From NCBI RefSeq assembly GCF_016411825.1, contig NZ_JAEKMH010000001.1, positions 1,178,001-1,242,000 of the forward strand: a stretch of 64,000 nucleotides of DNA, in the 5' to 3' direction. Source of the DNA: Devosia sediminis (GTDB lineage: Bacteria; Pseudomonadota; Alphaproteobacteria; Rhizobiales; Devosiaceae). The notes beneath the pieces are model-generated. The model was given only the letters and a program-made list of their open reading frames with translations, searched no databases and was not told the origin of the DNA. The position numbers and the translations under genes are program-made. Of this stretch, positions 44,979 through 55,098 are shown piece after piece. Numbering within the stretch: the stretch's first letter is position 1; each line of letters opens with the position of its first letter.

Positions 44979-46577
44979 TTGAAGTCCAGATTCTCACATG
45001 TCCTGATGCTGATGGGCGCCGTTCTGGCGTTCGTCCCCATCATTGCGGTGGACTACCTGCTAGACGCCTATGTCCAATATCGCGAAAAAGCCTATGCCCA
45101 GCACTATGTTGAGTCCCTGAGCTCACATATCAATGCAAGTGCGATGGACGGCGTCGCGGCGCTTCGCCAGGTGATCGCCGCCAGTCCTTCGCTCTGCACG
45201 CCGACCTTTGTCACCAATGCCCAGACTGCCATCGAGGCGAGTCTCAACCTCAAGCAGTTCCTGGTCGAAAATCTCGACGGCGTGCAGTATTGCGACGCCT
45301 ATGGCCGCATGGTGACGCAATCGCCGCTATCGCAGCCGCTGCCGGTTCCGGGTCTTACCGAAACCATGACCGTTGTGAAGCTGGGCGACATGGCCATGCC
45401 GGCCCTCAAGATCACCCAGACCTTCGGGGAAACGCGGCGCGTGTCGTCCTTCGTGCCCCTGCTGGGCCAGAGCGAGGCGGCGCTCGCCGACACCATGGCC
45501 GACGCGGCGATGATGCGGGTGACGCTCACCAACGGCCTTTCCATCGTGACCATCGGCGACCCGTCCGGGTTTGACCGCCGCGCCTCGAGCGCCGACTACA
45601 TCAGCGCTCAGGGCTATGCCGGCCAGTTCCCGATCAAGGTCGAATTCGCCGTGCCCTTTGCCATGGTGCGGGCCGGCTATGCCGATCTCGACGTGGTGTT
45701 CACGGTCATCGCCTGCGTTGCCAGCGCCGTCTTCCTGCTCCTGAACCTGAGCTATGTGCGCCGATCGCGTGTACCGGCCTTTGATCTCGAACGGGCCATC
45801 GAGCGCAACGAAATCAAGCCCTATTACCAGCCGGTGATCAACCTGCGCACGGGCGAACTGGTGGGCTGCGAAGTGCTGTGCCGCTGGGAAAAGCGCAACG
45901 GCAAGGTGATCCCGCCGGGCGCCTTCATCGACTATGCGGAAGTGACCGGCCTTGCCATCCCGATGACCGTGTCTCTCATGCAGCAGGTTCGCAATGATCT
46001 CGGCGAGTTGAGCAAGACCATGCCGGAGATGAAAATCTCCATCAACCTGTTCGAGGGCCACTTCCGCGACGTCGGTATCGTCGAGGACGTGCAGGCAATC
46101 TTCGGGCAGTCGCCGATCAGCTTCCGGCAACTGGTGTTCGAGATCACCGAGCGCCGGCCGCTCAACAATTCCATGACCACGACCAGCGTGATTTCGGGCC
46201 TCCATGCGCTCGGCGCGCGGCTGGCCATGGACGATGCCGGCACAGGCCATTCGAACCTGGCCTATCTCGCGACCTTGGGCGTCGACGTCATCAAGATCGA
46301 CCGCATCTTTGTCGACATGATCAAGCCGGGCACGACCCAGGTGCCAGTGCTGGACGGGCTCATCGCCATGGCCAAGGACCTCGATTGCGAGATCGTGGCC
46401 GAGGGTGTCGAGACCGAGGAACAGGCGCTCTACCTGCGCTCGCGCGGCGTCTTGCACGCCCAGGGCTACATCTTTGCCCCGGCGCTCAAGATCGGCGCCT
46501 ACAAGGAACTGGCGCTGGCTCTGCATGCATCCACCCATGCGCCGCCGCGGCTGGAAGTGGTCGCGTCCGCAGCCTGA
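44979..46577 (+). CDS. Membrane-anchored EAL-domain c-di-GMP phosphodiesterase
   Basis: A 532-residue protein. A first helix (about 7-27) and a second (about 243-263) frame a periplasmic sensor of some 210 residues containing two cysteines (in SPSLCTPTF and VQYCDAYG), reminiscent of CSS-motif sensors. The EAL domain (about 275-515) has the signature as EVL (in LVGCEVLCRWEK); the remaining catalytic residues are kept: INLFEGHF, EITER, DDAGTGHSN, IKIDRIF, VAEGVET and HAQGYIFAP. It should therefore hydrolyse c-di-GMP. The start is a TTG. A perfect CtrA box lies 53 bases upstream, so cell-cycle control is plausible. Confidence 0.9.
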   Translation: MKSRFSHVLMLMGAVLAFVPIIAVDYLLDAYVQYREKAYAQHYVESLSSHINASAMDGVAALRQVIAASPSLCTPTFVTNAQTAIEASLNLKQFLVENLDGVQYCDAYGRMVTQSPLSQPLPVPGLTETMTVVKLGDMAMPALKITQTFGETRRVSSFVPLLGQSEAALADTMADAAMMRVTLTNGLSIVTIGDPSGFDRRASSADYISAQGYAGQFPIKVEFAVPFAMVRAGYADLDVVFTVIACVASAVFLLLNLSYVRRSRVPAFDLERAIERNEIKPYYQPVINLRTGELVGCEVLCRWEKRNGKVIPPGAFIDYAEVTGLAIPMTVSLMQQVRNDLGELSKTMPEMKISINLFEGHFRDVGIVEDVQAIFGQSPISFRQLVFEITERRPLNNSMTTTSVISGLHALGARLAMDDAGTGHSNLAYLATLGVDVIKIDRIFVDMIKPGTTQVPVLDGLIAMAKDLDCEIVAEGVETEEQALYLRSRGVLHAQGYIFAPALKIGAYKELALALHASTHAPPRLEVVASAA

Positions 46578-46741
46578 TGGATTTCCACGCTTCCTGTCGC
46601 CACGCTGTCACCTGAAACGATGCAGCTTTCGGCGTGCCGTAATTTCGCCGCCGACTCGACGGCTTGGGCTGTTCCGGTCTTTTCAATCCGCGTGATTGAT
46701 GGCACCAACGCGTCCAACTGGACTGCCGGGGAGTGAGCTTC

Positions 46742-49027
46742 GTGTCGACCGATATCAATGAACAGCGCAGGGCCCTTCGCGAGGCGGCGCTGCATTTCCA
46801 TGAGTTCCCCAAGCCGGGCAAGCTGGAAATCCAGCCCATCAAGCCGCTCGGCAATCAGCGTGACCTTGCCCTTGCCTATTCCCCCGGCGTCGCCGCCCCC
46901 TGTGAGGAAATCGCCGAGACCCCCGAAGCGGTCGCCCGCTATACGTCGCGGCAGAACCTCGTGGCGGTGATCTCCAACGGCACGGCCGTGCTGGGCCTGG
47001 GCAATATCGGTGCCCTGGCCTCGAAGCCGGTCATGGAGGGCAAGGCTGTCCTCTTCAAGAAGTTTGCCGGCATCGACGTGTTCGACCTCGAGATCGACGA
47101 GATCAATCCGCAGAAATTCATCGACGCCGTGGCGCCGCTCTGGCCGACCTTTGGCGGCATCAATCTCGAGGATATCCGCGCGCCGGACTGTTTCGAGATC
47201 GAGGAGACGCTGCGCGAGCGCATGCCGATCCCGGTGTTTCATGACGACCAGCATGGCACGGCCATCATCGTCGGCGCCGCGGTGCTCAATGGCCTCGAAC
47301 TGAGCGGCAAGAAGATCGAAGACGTGAAAATCTGCACGTCCGGGGCAGGGGCCGCGGCCATTGCCTGCCTCAACGTGCTGGTGGCGCTCGGTGCCAAGCA
47401 CGAGAATATCTGGGTGGCCGACAAGGATGGCCTCGTCACCCACAAGCGCAACGACGTCAATGACAAGTGGCGCGGCCAGTTCCGCCGCACCAGCGAGGCG
47501 ACGACGCTGGCCGAAGTCATCGACGGCGCCGACGTGTTCCTCGGCCTCTCGGCCGCCGGTGCGCTGAAGCCGGAAATGCTGGCCAAGATGGCGCCGCGGC
47601 CGCTGATCCTGGCCCTGGCCAATCCCAATCCGGAAATCATGCCGGAAGTGGCCAAGGAGACCCGGCCCGACGCCATGGTCTGCACCGGGCGCTCAGACTA
47701 CCCGAACCAGGTCAACAACGTCCTCTGTTTCCCGTTCATCTTCCGCGGCGCGCTCGACGTGCACGCCACCACGATCAACGAGGAAATGAAGCTCGCGGCA
47801 GTCCGCGCTATCGCCAAGCTGGCGCATGAGCCGGGCCTCGAAGTCTCGCCCTCTGGCGCACCGGCCGTTTATGGCCCCGAGCACATCATTCCCAACCCGT
47901 TCGACCAGCGCCTGATCCTGCGCATCGCCCCGGCCGTGGCGCGCGCGGCGATGGAGTCGGGCGTTGCCAAGAAGCCGATCGAGGATTGGGACGCCTATCT
48001 CGACAGCCTCAACCGCTTCGTTTTCCGCTCCGGTCTCGTGATGAAGCCGATCATCGACCGGACCCAGGGGCAGGGCAAGCGCGTCGCCTTTGCCGATGGC
48101 GAGGACGAGCGCGTGCTGCGTGCCGCCCAGGTGCTGCTTGAAGAAGGCATTGCCCGCCCGATCCTGATCGGCCGTCCCGCCGTGCTGGAGGCGCGCATCG
48201 AGCGCTTCGGCCTTTCCATCCAGCCGGGCCGCGACTTCGAGGTCATCAACCCCGAAGACGATCCGCGCTATCGCGACTATGTGAGCCTCTTCCATTCGCT
48301 TGTGGGCCGCAATGGCGTGACACCGGACACTGCCCGCACCATCGTGCGCACCAATACGACCGTTATCGGCGCCCTCGCAGTGAAGCGAGGCGAGGCCGAC
48401 GCCTTGCTCTGCGGCCTTCAGGGCCGCTTCATCAAGCATGTGCGCGATATTCGCTCCATCATCGGCCTGCAGCCGGGTGTTTCGGAAGCATCGGCGCTCT
48501 CGCTGTTGATCATGCCGCGCGGCGCCTTTTTCCTGACCGACACCTATGTCAGTCAGAATCCCAGCGCCGACGAGATCGTGTCGATCACGCTTCAGGCGCG
48601 CGACCATCTCAAGCGCTTCAACATCGAGGCCCGGGCAGCGCTGCTGAGCTATTCCAATTTCGGTTCGCGCGACGGGGAAAGCAGCGAAAAGATGCGCGAA
48701 GCCTATGCCAAGCTCAAGGCCATCGCCCCGGACCTCATCGTCGAAGGCGAAATGCAGGGCGACCTGGCGCTCAACCAGACGCTGCGCGAGCGCTACATTC
48801 CCGATACGGTGCTGAAGGGCGAGGCCAACTTGCTGGTCTTCCCCGATCTCGACGCCGCGAACCTTTCCATGACGCTGCTCAAGGAAATGAACAATGCCCT
48901 CGCCGTCGGCCCCATCCTGATGGGCATGCAGGCGCCGGCGCATATCCTAGCGCCGTCGGTCACCAGCCGCGGCATCGTCAACATGGCGGCCATTGCAGCC
49001 AATGAAGCCCTGGGAGCCGCCAAATGA
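46742..49027 (+). CDS. maeB: NADP-dependent malic enzyme with phosphotransacetylase-like domain
   Basis: A two-domain MaeB-type enzyme (761 residues) that decarboxylates malate to pyruvate. The malic-enzyme half has [16 protein letters not shown], the NAD(P) loop [17 protein letters not shown] and [12 protein letters not shown]; the C-terminal half (from about 430) is a PTA-like domain ([51 protein letters not shown]) that regulates by acetyl-CoA in relatives and is usually non-catalytic. GTG 46742 is preferred because GGGGAG sits 8 bases upstream; GTG 46733 would add three residues. The Dabb-domain gene overlaps the stop (ATGA). Confidence 0.96.
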   Translation: MSTDINEQRRALREAALHFHEFPKPGKLEIQPIKPLGNQRDLALAYSPGVAAPCEEIAETPEAVARYTSRQNLVAVISNGTAVLGLGNIGALASKPVMEGKAVLFKKFAGIDVFDLEIDEINPQKFIDAVAPLWPTFGGINLEDIRAPDCFEIEETLRERMPIPVFHDDQHGTAIIVGAAVLNGLELSGKKIEDVKICTSGAGAAAIACLNVLVALGAKHENIWVADKDGLVTHKRNDVNDKWRGQFRRTSEATTLAEVIDGADVFLGLSAAGALKPEMLAKMAPRPLILALANPNPEIMPEVAKETRPDAMVCTGRSDYPNQVNNVLCFPFIFRGALDVHATTINEEMKLAAVRAIAKLAHEPGLEVSPSGAPAVYGPEHIIPNPFDQRLILRIAPAVARAAMESGVAKKPIEDWDAYLDSLNRFVFRSGLVMKPIIDRTQGQGKRVAFADGEDERVLRAAQVLLEEGIARPILIGRPAVLEARIERFGLSIQPGRDFEVINPEDDPRYRDYVSLFHSLVGRNGVTPDTARTIVRTNTTVIGALAVKRGEADALLCGLQGRFIKHVRDIRSIIGLQPGVSEASALSLLIMPRGAFFLTDTYVSQNPSADEIVSITLQARDHLKRFNIEARAALLSYSNFGSRDGESSEKMREAYAKLKAIAPDLIVEGEMQGDLALNQTLRERYIPDTVLKGEANLLVFPDLDAANLSMTLLKEMNNALAVGPILMGMQAPAHILAPSVTSRGIVNMAAIAANEALGAAK

Positions 49028-49314
49028 TCCGGCACACTGTCGTCTTTACGCTCAAGCATGCCGCGGGTTCAGCCGAGGAGCGGTCCTTCCTCGACGCAGC
49101 CCAGGTGCTGGAAGCCATTCCCGGAGTCGAAAAGTTCGAGCGACTGCGGCAGACGAGCCCGAAGGCAGACTATGCCTTCGGCTTTTCGATGGAGTTCGCC
49201 GATCAGACCGCCTATGACGGCTACAATGCCCATCCCGACCACGTGGCCTTCGTGCGTGACCGCTGGGTGCCCGAAGTCGCCCGGTTCCAGGAGATCGATT
49301 ACGTTGCGCTTTGA
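49024..49314 (+). CDS. Stress-responsive alpha/beta barrel (Dabb) protein
   Basis: A 96-residue dimeric alpha/beta-barrel-type protein. The Dabb pattern is clear: [64 protein letters not shown] and WVPEVARFQEIDY. The family includes plant stress proteins and some enzymes such as olivetolic acid cyclase; most bacterial members have unknown function. The start overlaps the maeB stop, so it is translated with maeB. Confidence 0.9.
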   Translation: MIRHTVVFTLKHAAGSAEERSFLDAAQVLEAIPGVEKFERLRQTSPKADYAFGFSMEFADQTAYDGYNAHPDHVAFVRDRWVPEVARFQEIDYVAL

Positions 49315-49366
49315 GGCGTGACGGGCTAAGAGCGGGCACCCGCAGCCAGAAGCCGAGGACCCCGTC

Positions 49367-50338
49367 ATGAACCAGATCGCTGTGTTCAGTGGTGGCGCGC
49401 ATCCGGAACTGGCCGAGGAGATCTGCGCCGAACTCGGCGTTCCGCTCAATCCGACGCGGGTCAAGCGCTTCTCCAATGACTGTATCGAAGTGCAATTGCA
49501 GGCCAATTGCCGCGAGCAGGACGTGTTCCTGGTCCAGACTTTCAGCGCGCCGGTACAGGACCATCTGACCGAACTTCTGCTGATGCTCGATGCGGCTCGG
49601 GGTGCTTCCGCGGCGCGCATCACGGCCGTCATTCCGCACTATGCCTATGCCCGCTCGGACAAAAAGGACGCGCCGCGCATCTCCATTGGTGGGCGCCTGG
49701 TTGCCGATCTGCTCAAGACCGCCGGTGCCGACCGGGTCCTGACCATGACCCTCCATTCGCCGCAGGTGCACGGCTTTTTCAGCGTGCCGGTGGATCACCT
49801 GCATGCCCTGCACGAGCTGGCGCGACACTTCCAGCGCCATGATCTTTCCAACACGGTGGTCGTGTCGCCAGATCTGGGCAATGCCAAAACGGCCGCTGCC
49901 TTCGCCCGCGCCCTGGGCCGCCCGGTCGCGGCAGGAGCCAAGGAACGGATTTCCGACACGCAGGTCAGGATCTCGGCCATCATCGGTGATGTGCGGGATC
50001 GGGACGTGATCGTGCTCGATGATGAAATCGCCAGTGGCGGTTCGATTCTCGAGCTCCTGAAGCACTTGCGTGCCAACGGTGCGCGGTCGGTGCGGATTGC
50101 CTGCACGCACGGCATCTTTGCCGGGGACGCCGTAGCGCGGCTGGCTGCCGAGCCTGACGTGGTCGAAATCGTCTGCACCAACACATTGCCCAATGCCCTG
50201 CGCCAGCCGCATGCCAAGCTGACTGTGCTGTCGGTGGCGCCGGCCCTGGCCGAGGCCATGCGGCGCATCAACAATGGCGAGTCGGTCAGTGCGCTTTTCG
50301 CCGAAGGGGCGCATCCCCAACGGGCGGCAGCCGAATAG
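49367..50338 (+). CDS. Ribose-phosphate pyrophosphokinase-like protein (divergent paralogue)
   Basis: A 323-residue protein built like PRPP synthase. The PRPP loop reads DDEIASGGSILE instead of the usual DDMIDTAGTI, the flexible loop VVVSPDLGNAKTAAAFARAL replaces the VSPDxGGxxRA type, and the ATP-binding region reads YARSDKKDAPRISIGGRL rather than YARQDRK. These changes and the position away from a pth/rplY-type context suggest a second, non-housekeeping form. It may still make PRPP. It is 52 bases after the Dabb gene and upstream of ftsB on the same strand. Confidence 0.85.
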   Translation: MNQIAVFSGGAHPELAEEICAELGVPLNPTRVKRFSNDCIEVQLQANCREQDVFLVQTFSAPVQDHLTELLLMLDAARGASAARITAVIPHYAYARSDKKDAPRISIGGRLVADLLKTAGADRVLTMTLHSPQVHGFFSVPVDHLHALHELARHFQRHDLSNTVVVSPDLGNAKTAAAFARALGRPVAAGAKERISDTQVRISAIIGDVRDRDVIVLDDEIASGGSILELLKHLRANGARSVRIACTHGIFAGDAVARLAAEPDVVEIVCTNTLPNALRQPHAKLTVLSVAPALAEAMRRINNGESVSALFAEGAHPQRAAAE

Positions 50339-50395
50339 GAAACGGGGTATTAATCCCTTGTCTGGCATGGTCAGGCGTCACGAACTGGTCTGCCC

Positions 50396-50794
50396 ATGCC
50401 CACCCGTCTCAAACGTCCTCCATTCTGGCGTCCGCTGGCCCTGACGGTCACGCTGCTGGGCTTCCAGGCCTATCTGGGATACTCGGCCATTTCGGGCCAG
50501 TTCGGCATTGCCAGCCGCGAGGACATCCAGTCCGACATCGAAGTGCTGGAAGATCGGAGCGCCGCGCTGCAGGCGGAAATCGACGCCTATCGGCACCGCG
50601 TGTCGCTGCTCAATCCGCGCCACATCGATCCCGATATCGTGGCGGAGCGGGCGCGGGCACTGCTCAACATGGCCCATGCCGACGACGTACTGGTGATGGT
50701 GAACCCCGAGAACGGTCAACCAATATCCGGTCAATTCGTAGAATTAATCGATAGTGAGTTAATCTCTATTATCGAAGCAGATTCAACGCTTTAA
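50396..50794 (+). CDS. ftsB: Cell division protein FtsB family (DivIC-type)
   Basis: A 132-residue bitopic membrane protein. A single helix (about 12-31) is followed by a coiled coil (REDIQSDIEVLEDRSAALQAEIDAYRHRVSLL) and the conserved NPRHIDPDIVAERARALLNMAHADD, the pattern of septum-formation initiator proteins in Alphaproteobacteria. FtsB acts with FtsL and FtsQ in the divisome. It precedes pdhA, its usual place in this group (eno - ftsB - pdh). The last 25 residues (ending ELISIIEADSTL) are AT-richer than the rest. Confidence 0.92.
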   Translation: MPTRLKRPPFWRPLALTVTLLGFQAYLGYSAISGQFGIASREDIQSDIEVLEDRSAALQAEIDAYRHRVSLLNPRHIDPDIVAERARALLNMAHADDVLVMVNPENGQPISGQFVELIDSELISIIEADSTL

Positions 50795-50814
50795 TATCGT
50801 TTTCGTGTTGCTGG

Positions 50815-50835
50815 CGGGGCAATGTTATTGCCCCG
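50815..50835 (+). promoter_or_regulatory. Stable hairpin in the pdhA leader
   Basis: cggggcaat (50815-50823) pairs perfectly with attgccccg (50827-50835) across a 3-base loop. It is 21 bases beyond the ftsB stop and 74 bases before pdhA. No T-run follows, so it is more likely an RNA-stability or leader element than a terminator. Confidence 0.4.
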
Positions 50836-50908
50836 GCGCTTGCAGTATCATGCGCAAAGTGGCCTGATGGCCCAGCGGCAAATCCCCCCGACCCAAGCGG
50901 AGAGTAGA

Positions 50909-51928
50909 ATGGCGCGCAAGGCGACGGCCACCCAGGCCAAGACGCAGCCCAACGTCCCCCAGTTCAGCGAACAGCAGGATCTCGAAGCGTTCCGCGAAAT
51001 GCTGCTGATCCGCAGGTTCGAGGAAAAGGCCGGCCAGATGTATGGCATGGGCCTGATCGGTGGCTTCTGTCACCTCTATATCGGCCAAGAAGCTGTGGTC
51101 ACCGGCATTACCATGGCCAGCGAGAAGGGCAAGGATTCCCAGATCACCGGGTATCGCGACCATGGTCACATGCTGGTCATGGGCCTCGACCCCAAGGGTG
51201 TGATGGCCGAGCTGACCGGACGCCAGGGTGGCCTTTCCAAGGGCAAGGGCGGCTCGATGCACATGTTCTCCAACGAGCATCGCTTCTATGGCGGCAACGG
51301 TATCGTCGGTGCGCAGGCCTCGCTCGGCACCGGCCTCGCCTTCGCAGCAAAGTATTCCGGCGATGGTTCGGTCGCGATCGCCTATTTCGGCGACGGTGCG
51401 GCCAACCAGGGCCAGGTCTACGAGAGCTTCAACATGGCCAAGCTCTGGAACCTGCCGGTCGTCTACGTGATCGAAAACAACAAATACGCCATGGGCACTT
51501 CCATCGAACGCGCCGCGGCAACGACCGATTTCTCCATGCGCGGCGCCTCGTTCAACATTCCGGGCGAGCAGGTCGATGGCATGGATGTCCGCATGGTCTA
51601 CGATGCCGCCCAGCGCGCCATCGAGCATGCCCGCTCGGGCAAGGGCCCCTACATCCTTGAAATGCTGACCTACCGCTATCGCGGCCACTCCATGTCCGAC
51701 CCGGCGAAGTACCGCTCGAAGGATGAAGTGACCAAGTATCGCCAGGAACGCGACCCGATCGAACAGGTCCGCGCCCGCCTGCTGGCCGGCGGCAAGATCA
51801 GCGAAGAGGATCTCAAGCAGATCGAGACCGAAATTCGCGCCATCGTCACGGAAGCAGCGGACTTTGCGACCAACGATCCGGAGCCGGCGGCGTCCGAACT
51901 CTGGACCGACATCACCATCGAAGCCTGA
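50909..51928 (+). CDS. pdhA: Pyruvate dehydrogenase E1 component, alpha subunit
   Basis: A 339-residue ThDP-dependent subunit. The thiamine-diphosphate motif is GDGAANQGQVYESFNMAKLWNLPVVYVIENN; the opening LEAFREMLLIRRFEEKAGQMYGMGLIGGFCHLYIGQEAV and YRYRGHSMSDPAKYR are family signatures. The ATG at 50909 has GCGGAGAG upstream and yields the expected length; the in-frame extension to 50822 is not conserved. With PdhB it forms the E1 heterotetramer of the mitochondrial-type complex. An unrelated small membrane gene is interposed before pdhB. Confidence 0.97.
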   Translation: MARKATATQAKTQPNVPQFSEQQDLEAFREMLLIRRFEEKAGQMYGMGLIGGFCHLYIGQEAVVTGITMASEKGKDSQITGYRDHGHMLVMGLDPKGVMAELTGRQGGLSKGKGGSMHMFSNEHRFYGGNGIVGAQASLGTGLAFAAKYSGDGSVAIAYFGDGAANQGQVYESFNMAKLWNLPVVYVIENNKYAMGTSIERAAATTDFSMRGASFNIPGEQVDGMDVRMVYDAAQRAIEHARSGKGPYILEMLTYRYRGHSMSDPAKYRSKDEVTKYRQERDPIEQVRARLLAGGKISEEDLKQIETEIRAIVTEAADFATNDPEPAASELWTDITIEA

Positions 51929-51936
51929 GGCCAGCG

Positions 51937-52329
51937 ATGACCATCCTGCTAGGCGTTGTCCTGCTGTTTGCCGCGCTTTCGGCGGTTCTGGCCGCAATGC
52001 AGGCCACGGCCATCAGCCGGCTGGCGCCGGCAGGGCAATGGCGCGGCTGGCTGTTTGGCTGGTGGCGCTTCGCCGAAATTGAGCAGCGCGCCGGCCTAGC
52101 AGGTGAATCGCAGGCGGCGATCTACAAGCGCGCCGTGATCGCTACGCTGGTCTTCGTGGTGCTCGGGCTCATTCTCAGTGGCTGGGCCGTCAACGAGCGG
52201 CCCAGTGGTGCCGCCGAGGCCGAGCCGAAAAAAATTAACGGCTGGCGGACCGATTTCGCCGCCCTTACCCCCCATTCCATTCTCCGCCCTGTGGCTCCCA
52301 CGCCCGGCGCGTTTTCCGTGGAGAGCTGA
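51937..52329 (+). CDS. Small two-helix membrane protein between pdhA and pdhB
   Basis: A 130-residue protein. One helix is at the extreme N-terminus ([20 protein letters not shown]) and a second at about 68-86 ([19 protein letters not shown]); the intervening loop has many Trp, Arg and Glu residues ([17 protein letters not shown]), and the tail is hydrophilic. I do not recognise a family. It starts 9 bases after pdhA and ends 2 bases before pdhB, so it is an integral part of the operon, yet the standard pdhA-pdhB arrangement has nothing between them. It may anchor or modulate the complex, but this is only an inference from position. Confidence 0.78.
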   Translation: MTILLGVVLLFAALSAVLAAMQATAISRLAPAGQWRGWLFGWWRFAEIEQRAGLAGESQAAIYKRAVIATLVFVVLGLILSGWAVNERPSGAAEAEPKKINGWRTDFAALTPHSILRPVAPTPGAFSVES

Positions 52330-52330
52330 T

Positions 52331-53722
52331 ATGCCCCAAATCCTCATGCCCGCCCTGTCGCCGACGATGGAAGAAGGCAAGCTTGCCAAGTGGGTCGTCA
52401 AGGTTGGCGACAAGGTGAAGTCCGGCGACGTGCTGGCCGAAATCGAGACCGACAAGGCGACGATGGAAGTCGAGTCGGTGGATGAGGGCACCGTCACCGA
52501 GATCCTCGTGGCTGAAGGCACCGAGGGCGTGAAGGTCAATACCCCGATCGCCCTGGTTCTGGCGGAAGGAGAAAGCGCCGGTTCGGCTGCGGCGCCCGTC
52601 GCCGAAACCGCGCCGGAACCGTCCGAGGCTCCGGTCGTGCCGGCAGAGAAGGCTGCTGCTGCCGCGCCGTCCGCTGCTGTTCCGGCTGCGCCCAAGTTCG
52701 AGGCCCAAAGCGATCCGGACCTGCCCGAAGGCGTGGAAATGGTCGAAATGACCGTGCGCCAGGCGCTGAACGAAGCCATGGCCGAAGAGCTGCGCCGCGA
52801 CAAGGACGTGTTCATCATGGGTGAGGAGGTCGCTGAATATCAGGGCGCCTACAAGATCACCCAAGGCTTGTTGCAGGAATTCGGCAAGGATCGCGTCATC
52901 GATACGCCGATCACCGAGCACGGCTTTGCCGGTCTTGCCGTCGGCGCCGCCTTTGCCGGTCTGAAGCCGATCGTCGAATTCATGACCTGGAACTTCGCCA
53001 TGCAGGCGATCGACCAGATCATCAACTCCGCCGCCAAGCAGCTCTACATGTCCGGTGGCCAGGTCACCGCGCCCATGGTGTTCCGTGGCCCCAACGGCGC
53101 CGCCGCCCGCGTGGGCGCGCAGCACAGCCAGGACTATTCGGCCTGGTACAGCCATGTTCCCGGCCTCACCGTCATCGCGCCCTATAGCGCGGCCGACGCC
53201 AAGGGCCTGCTCAAGGCCGCGATCCGTTCGCCCAATCCGGTGGTCTTCCTCGAAAACGAAATCCTCTACGGCTCGACCGGCCTTGTGCCCAAGGTCGACG
53301 ATTTCGTGCTGCCCATCGGCAAGGCCCGCATCGCCCGCAAGGGTTCTGACGTGACCATCGTCTCGTTCTCGATGGGCATGCGCTACGCCACCCAGGCGAC
53401 CGAGAAACTGGTCGCGGCCGGCGTCGACGTGGAGCTGATCGACCTGCGCACCCTGCGTCCGCTCGACATCGACACGGTCATCGAGTCGGTCAAGAAGACC
53501 GGGCGCCTCGTCACCGTCGAAGAAGGCTGGCCGCAGGGCGGCATCGGCTCGGAGATCTCGGCCCGCGTCATGGAAGGGGCGTTCGATCATCTGGACGCGC
53601 CGGTGATGCGCGTGACGGGCAAGGATGTGCCCATGCCTTACGCCGCCAACCTCGAAAAGCTGGCGCTGCCCAACGTTGATGAAGTGATCGCGGCCGTCAA
53701 CGCCGTGACCTATCGCTCGTAA
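52331..53722 (+). CDS. pdhB: Pyruvate dehydrogenase E1 component, beta subunit with lipoyl domain
   Basis: A 463-residue subunit. An N-terminal lipoyl domain (residues 2-80; lipoyl-lysine in [13 protein letters not shown]) and an Ala/Pro-rich linker (about 85-130) precede the transketolase-like E1beta core (from [18 protein letters not shown]). This domain order is known in Alphaproteobacteria. The lipoyl lysine must be charged by the lipoate pathway, whose lipA lies 6 kb downstream. The ATG at 52331 begins [18 protein letters not shown], typical of lipoyl domains. pdhC follows 11 bases later. Confidence 0.97.
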   Translation: MPQILMPALSPTMEEGKLAKWVVKVGDKVKSGDVLAEIETDKATMEVESVDEGTVTEILVAEGTEGVKVNTPIALVLAEGESAGSAAAPVAETAPEPSEAPVVPAEKAAAAAPSAAVPAAPKFEAQSDPDLPEGVEMVEMTVRQALNEAMAEELRRDKDVFIMGEEVAEYQGAYKITQGLLQEFGKDRVIDTPITEHGFAGLAVGAAFAGLKPIVEFMTWNFAMQAIDQIINSAAKQLYMSGGQVTAPMVFRGPNGAAARVGAQHSQDYSAWYSHVPGLTVIAPYSAADAKGLLKAAIRSPNPVVFLENEILYGSTGLVPKVDDFVLPIGKARIARKGSDVTIVSFSMGMRYATQATEKLVAAGVDVELIDLRTLRPLDIDTVIESVKKTGRLVTVEEGWPQGGIGSEISARVMEGAFDHLDAPVMRVTGKDVPMPYAANLEKLALPNVDEVIAAVNAVTYRS

Positions 53723-53733
53723 GGAGATCCGGG

Positions 53734-55086
53734 ATGCCAATCGATATCACCATGCCGGCGCTCTCCCCGACGATGGAAGAGGGCAAGCTCGCCAAGTGGC
53801 ACGTCAAGGAAGGCGACAGCGTTTCCTCCGGTGACGTGATCGCCGAAATCGAAACCGACAAGGCCACGATGGAAGTCGAGGCCGTGGACGAAGGCAAGAT
53901 CGGCAAGATCCTCGTGGCCGAAGGCACCGACAATGTGAAGGTCAACGCCGTCATTGCCGTGCTGCTGCAGGAGGGCGAAAGCGCTGACGCTGTTGCCGCG
54001 CCCAAGGCGGAAGCGCCGAAGGCCGAGGCTCCCAAGGCTGAAGCGCCTGCGCCGGCCGCCGCTCCGGCGCCGGTCGCGACCAATGCCAATACCGGTTCGA
54101 GCGCACCCGCCAAGGCTGCTCCGGCTGCTGCGCCGACCAAGTCCGAAGGCGGCAAAGTCTTTGCCTCGCCGCTGGCCCGCCGTCTCGCCAAGGAAGCCGG
54201 CATCGACGTTTCCGCCATTTCCGGTACGGGTCCGAAGGGCCGCGTGATCAAATCTGACGTGGAAGCCGCCAAGTCCGGCAAGGCGCCGCTCAAGGCTGCC
54301 GCCCCGGCATCGGCACCGGCCACCGGCGGCGTCGCGTCGTCGGGCATGAGCAAGAACCAGGTCATCGCGCTTTACGAGGAAGGCTCGTACGAACTCGTGC
54401 CGAACGACGGCATGCGCAAGGTCGTGGCCGCCCGCCTCACCGAAAGCAAGCAGACCGTCCCGCATTTCTATCTGACGCTCGATTGCAAGATCGACGCCCT
54501 GATGGCCGCCCGCGAGCAGATCAATGCCGCTGCGCCGAAGAACAAGGAAGGCAAGCCGGCTTACAAGCTGTCGGTCAACGACTTTGTCATGAAGGCCTGG
54601 GCGATTGCGCTGCAACGCGTGCCCGCGGCCAACGCGACCTGGGCCGGGGACTCGATCCTCTACCACAAGCGCTCCGACGTCGCGGTTGCCGTGTCGGTGC
54701 CGGGCGGTCTCTTCACCCCAGTGGTCAAGAGCTGCGATACCAAGACCCTTCGCGAAATCTCGGACGAGGTGAAGGATCTGGCGACCCGCGCAAAATCCAA
54801 GAAGCTGGCGCCGCACGAATATCAGGGCGGTTCGTCCTCGGTCAGCAATCTCGGCATGTTCGGCATCAAGCACTTTGCCGCCGTGATCAACCCGCCGCAT
54901 GGCACGATCCTGGCGGTCGGCGCCGGCGAAGAGCGTGTCTATCCCGAGAACGGCCAGATCAAGATCGGCCAGTTCATGACCGCCACGCTCTCCTGCGATC
55001 ACCGCGCCGTCGATGGCGCCTTGGGCGCGGAAGTGCTGGGCGTCTTCAAGGGGCTCATCGAGAACCCGGTGATGATGCTCGCTTAA
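53734..55086 (+). CDS. pdhC: Dihydrolipoyllysine acetyltransferase, PDH E2
   Basis: A 450-residue core enzyme of the PDH complex. Domain order: one lipoyl domain (1-80; Lys in [13 protein letters not shown]), a linker containing three tandem copies of a five-residue APKAE-type unit and further Ala/Pro, a peripheral-subunit-binding domain ([28 protein letters not shown]), and the catalytic domain ending with [13 protein letters not shown], which has the active-site histidine. Its lipoyl domain is very similar to that of PdhB, suggesting that one was copied from the other. An SGNH hydrolase gene follows 12 bases later. Confidence 0.97.
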   Translation: MPIDITMPALSPTMEEGKLAKWHVKEGDSVSSGDVIAEIETDKATMEVEAVDEGKIGKILVAEGTDNVKVNAVIAVLLQEGESADAVAAPKAEAPKAEAPKAEAPAPAAAPAPVATNANTGSSAPAKAAPAAAPTKSEGGKVFASPLARRLAKEAGIDVSAISGTGPKGRVIKSDVEAAKSGKAPLKAAAPASAPATGGVASSGMSKNQVIALYEEGSYELVPNDGMRKVVAARLTESKQTVPHFYLTLDCKIDALMAAREQINAAAPKNKEGKPAYKLSVNDFVMKAWAIALQRVPAANATWAGDSILYHKRSDVAVAVSVPGGLFTPVVKSCDTKTLREISDEVKDLATRAKSKKLAPHEYQGGSSSVSNLGMFGIKHFAAVINPPHGTILAVGAGEERVYPENGQIKIGQFMTATLSCDHRAVDGALGAEVLGVFKGLIENPVMMLA

Positions 55087-55098
55087 GGAGCCGCGGCG

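Noticed and set aside
50744..50765. Two TTAA motifs at the end of ftsB as a CtrA site
   Set aside because: Spacing is 11 bases rather than 7 and they lie inside the coding sequence.
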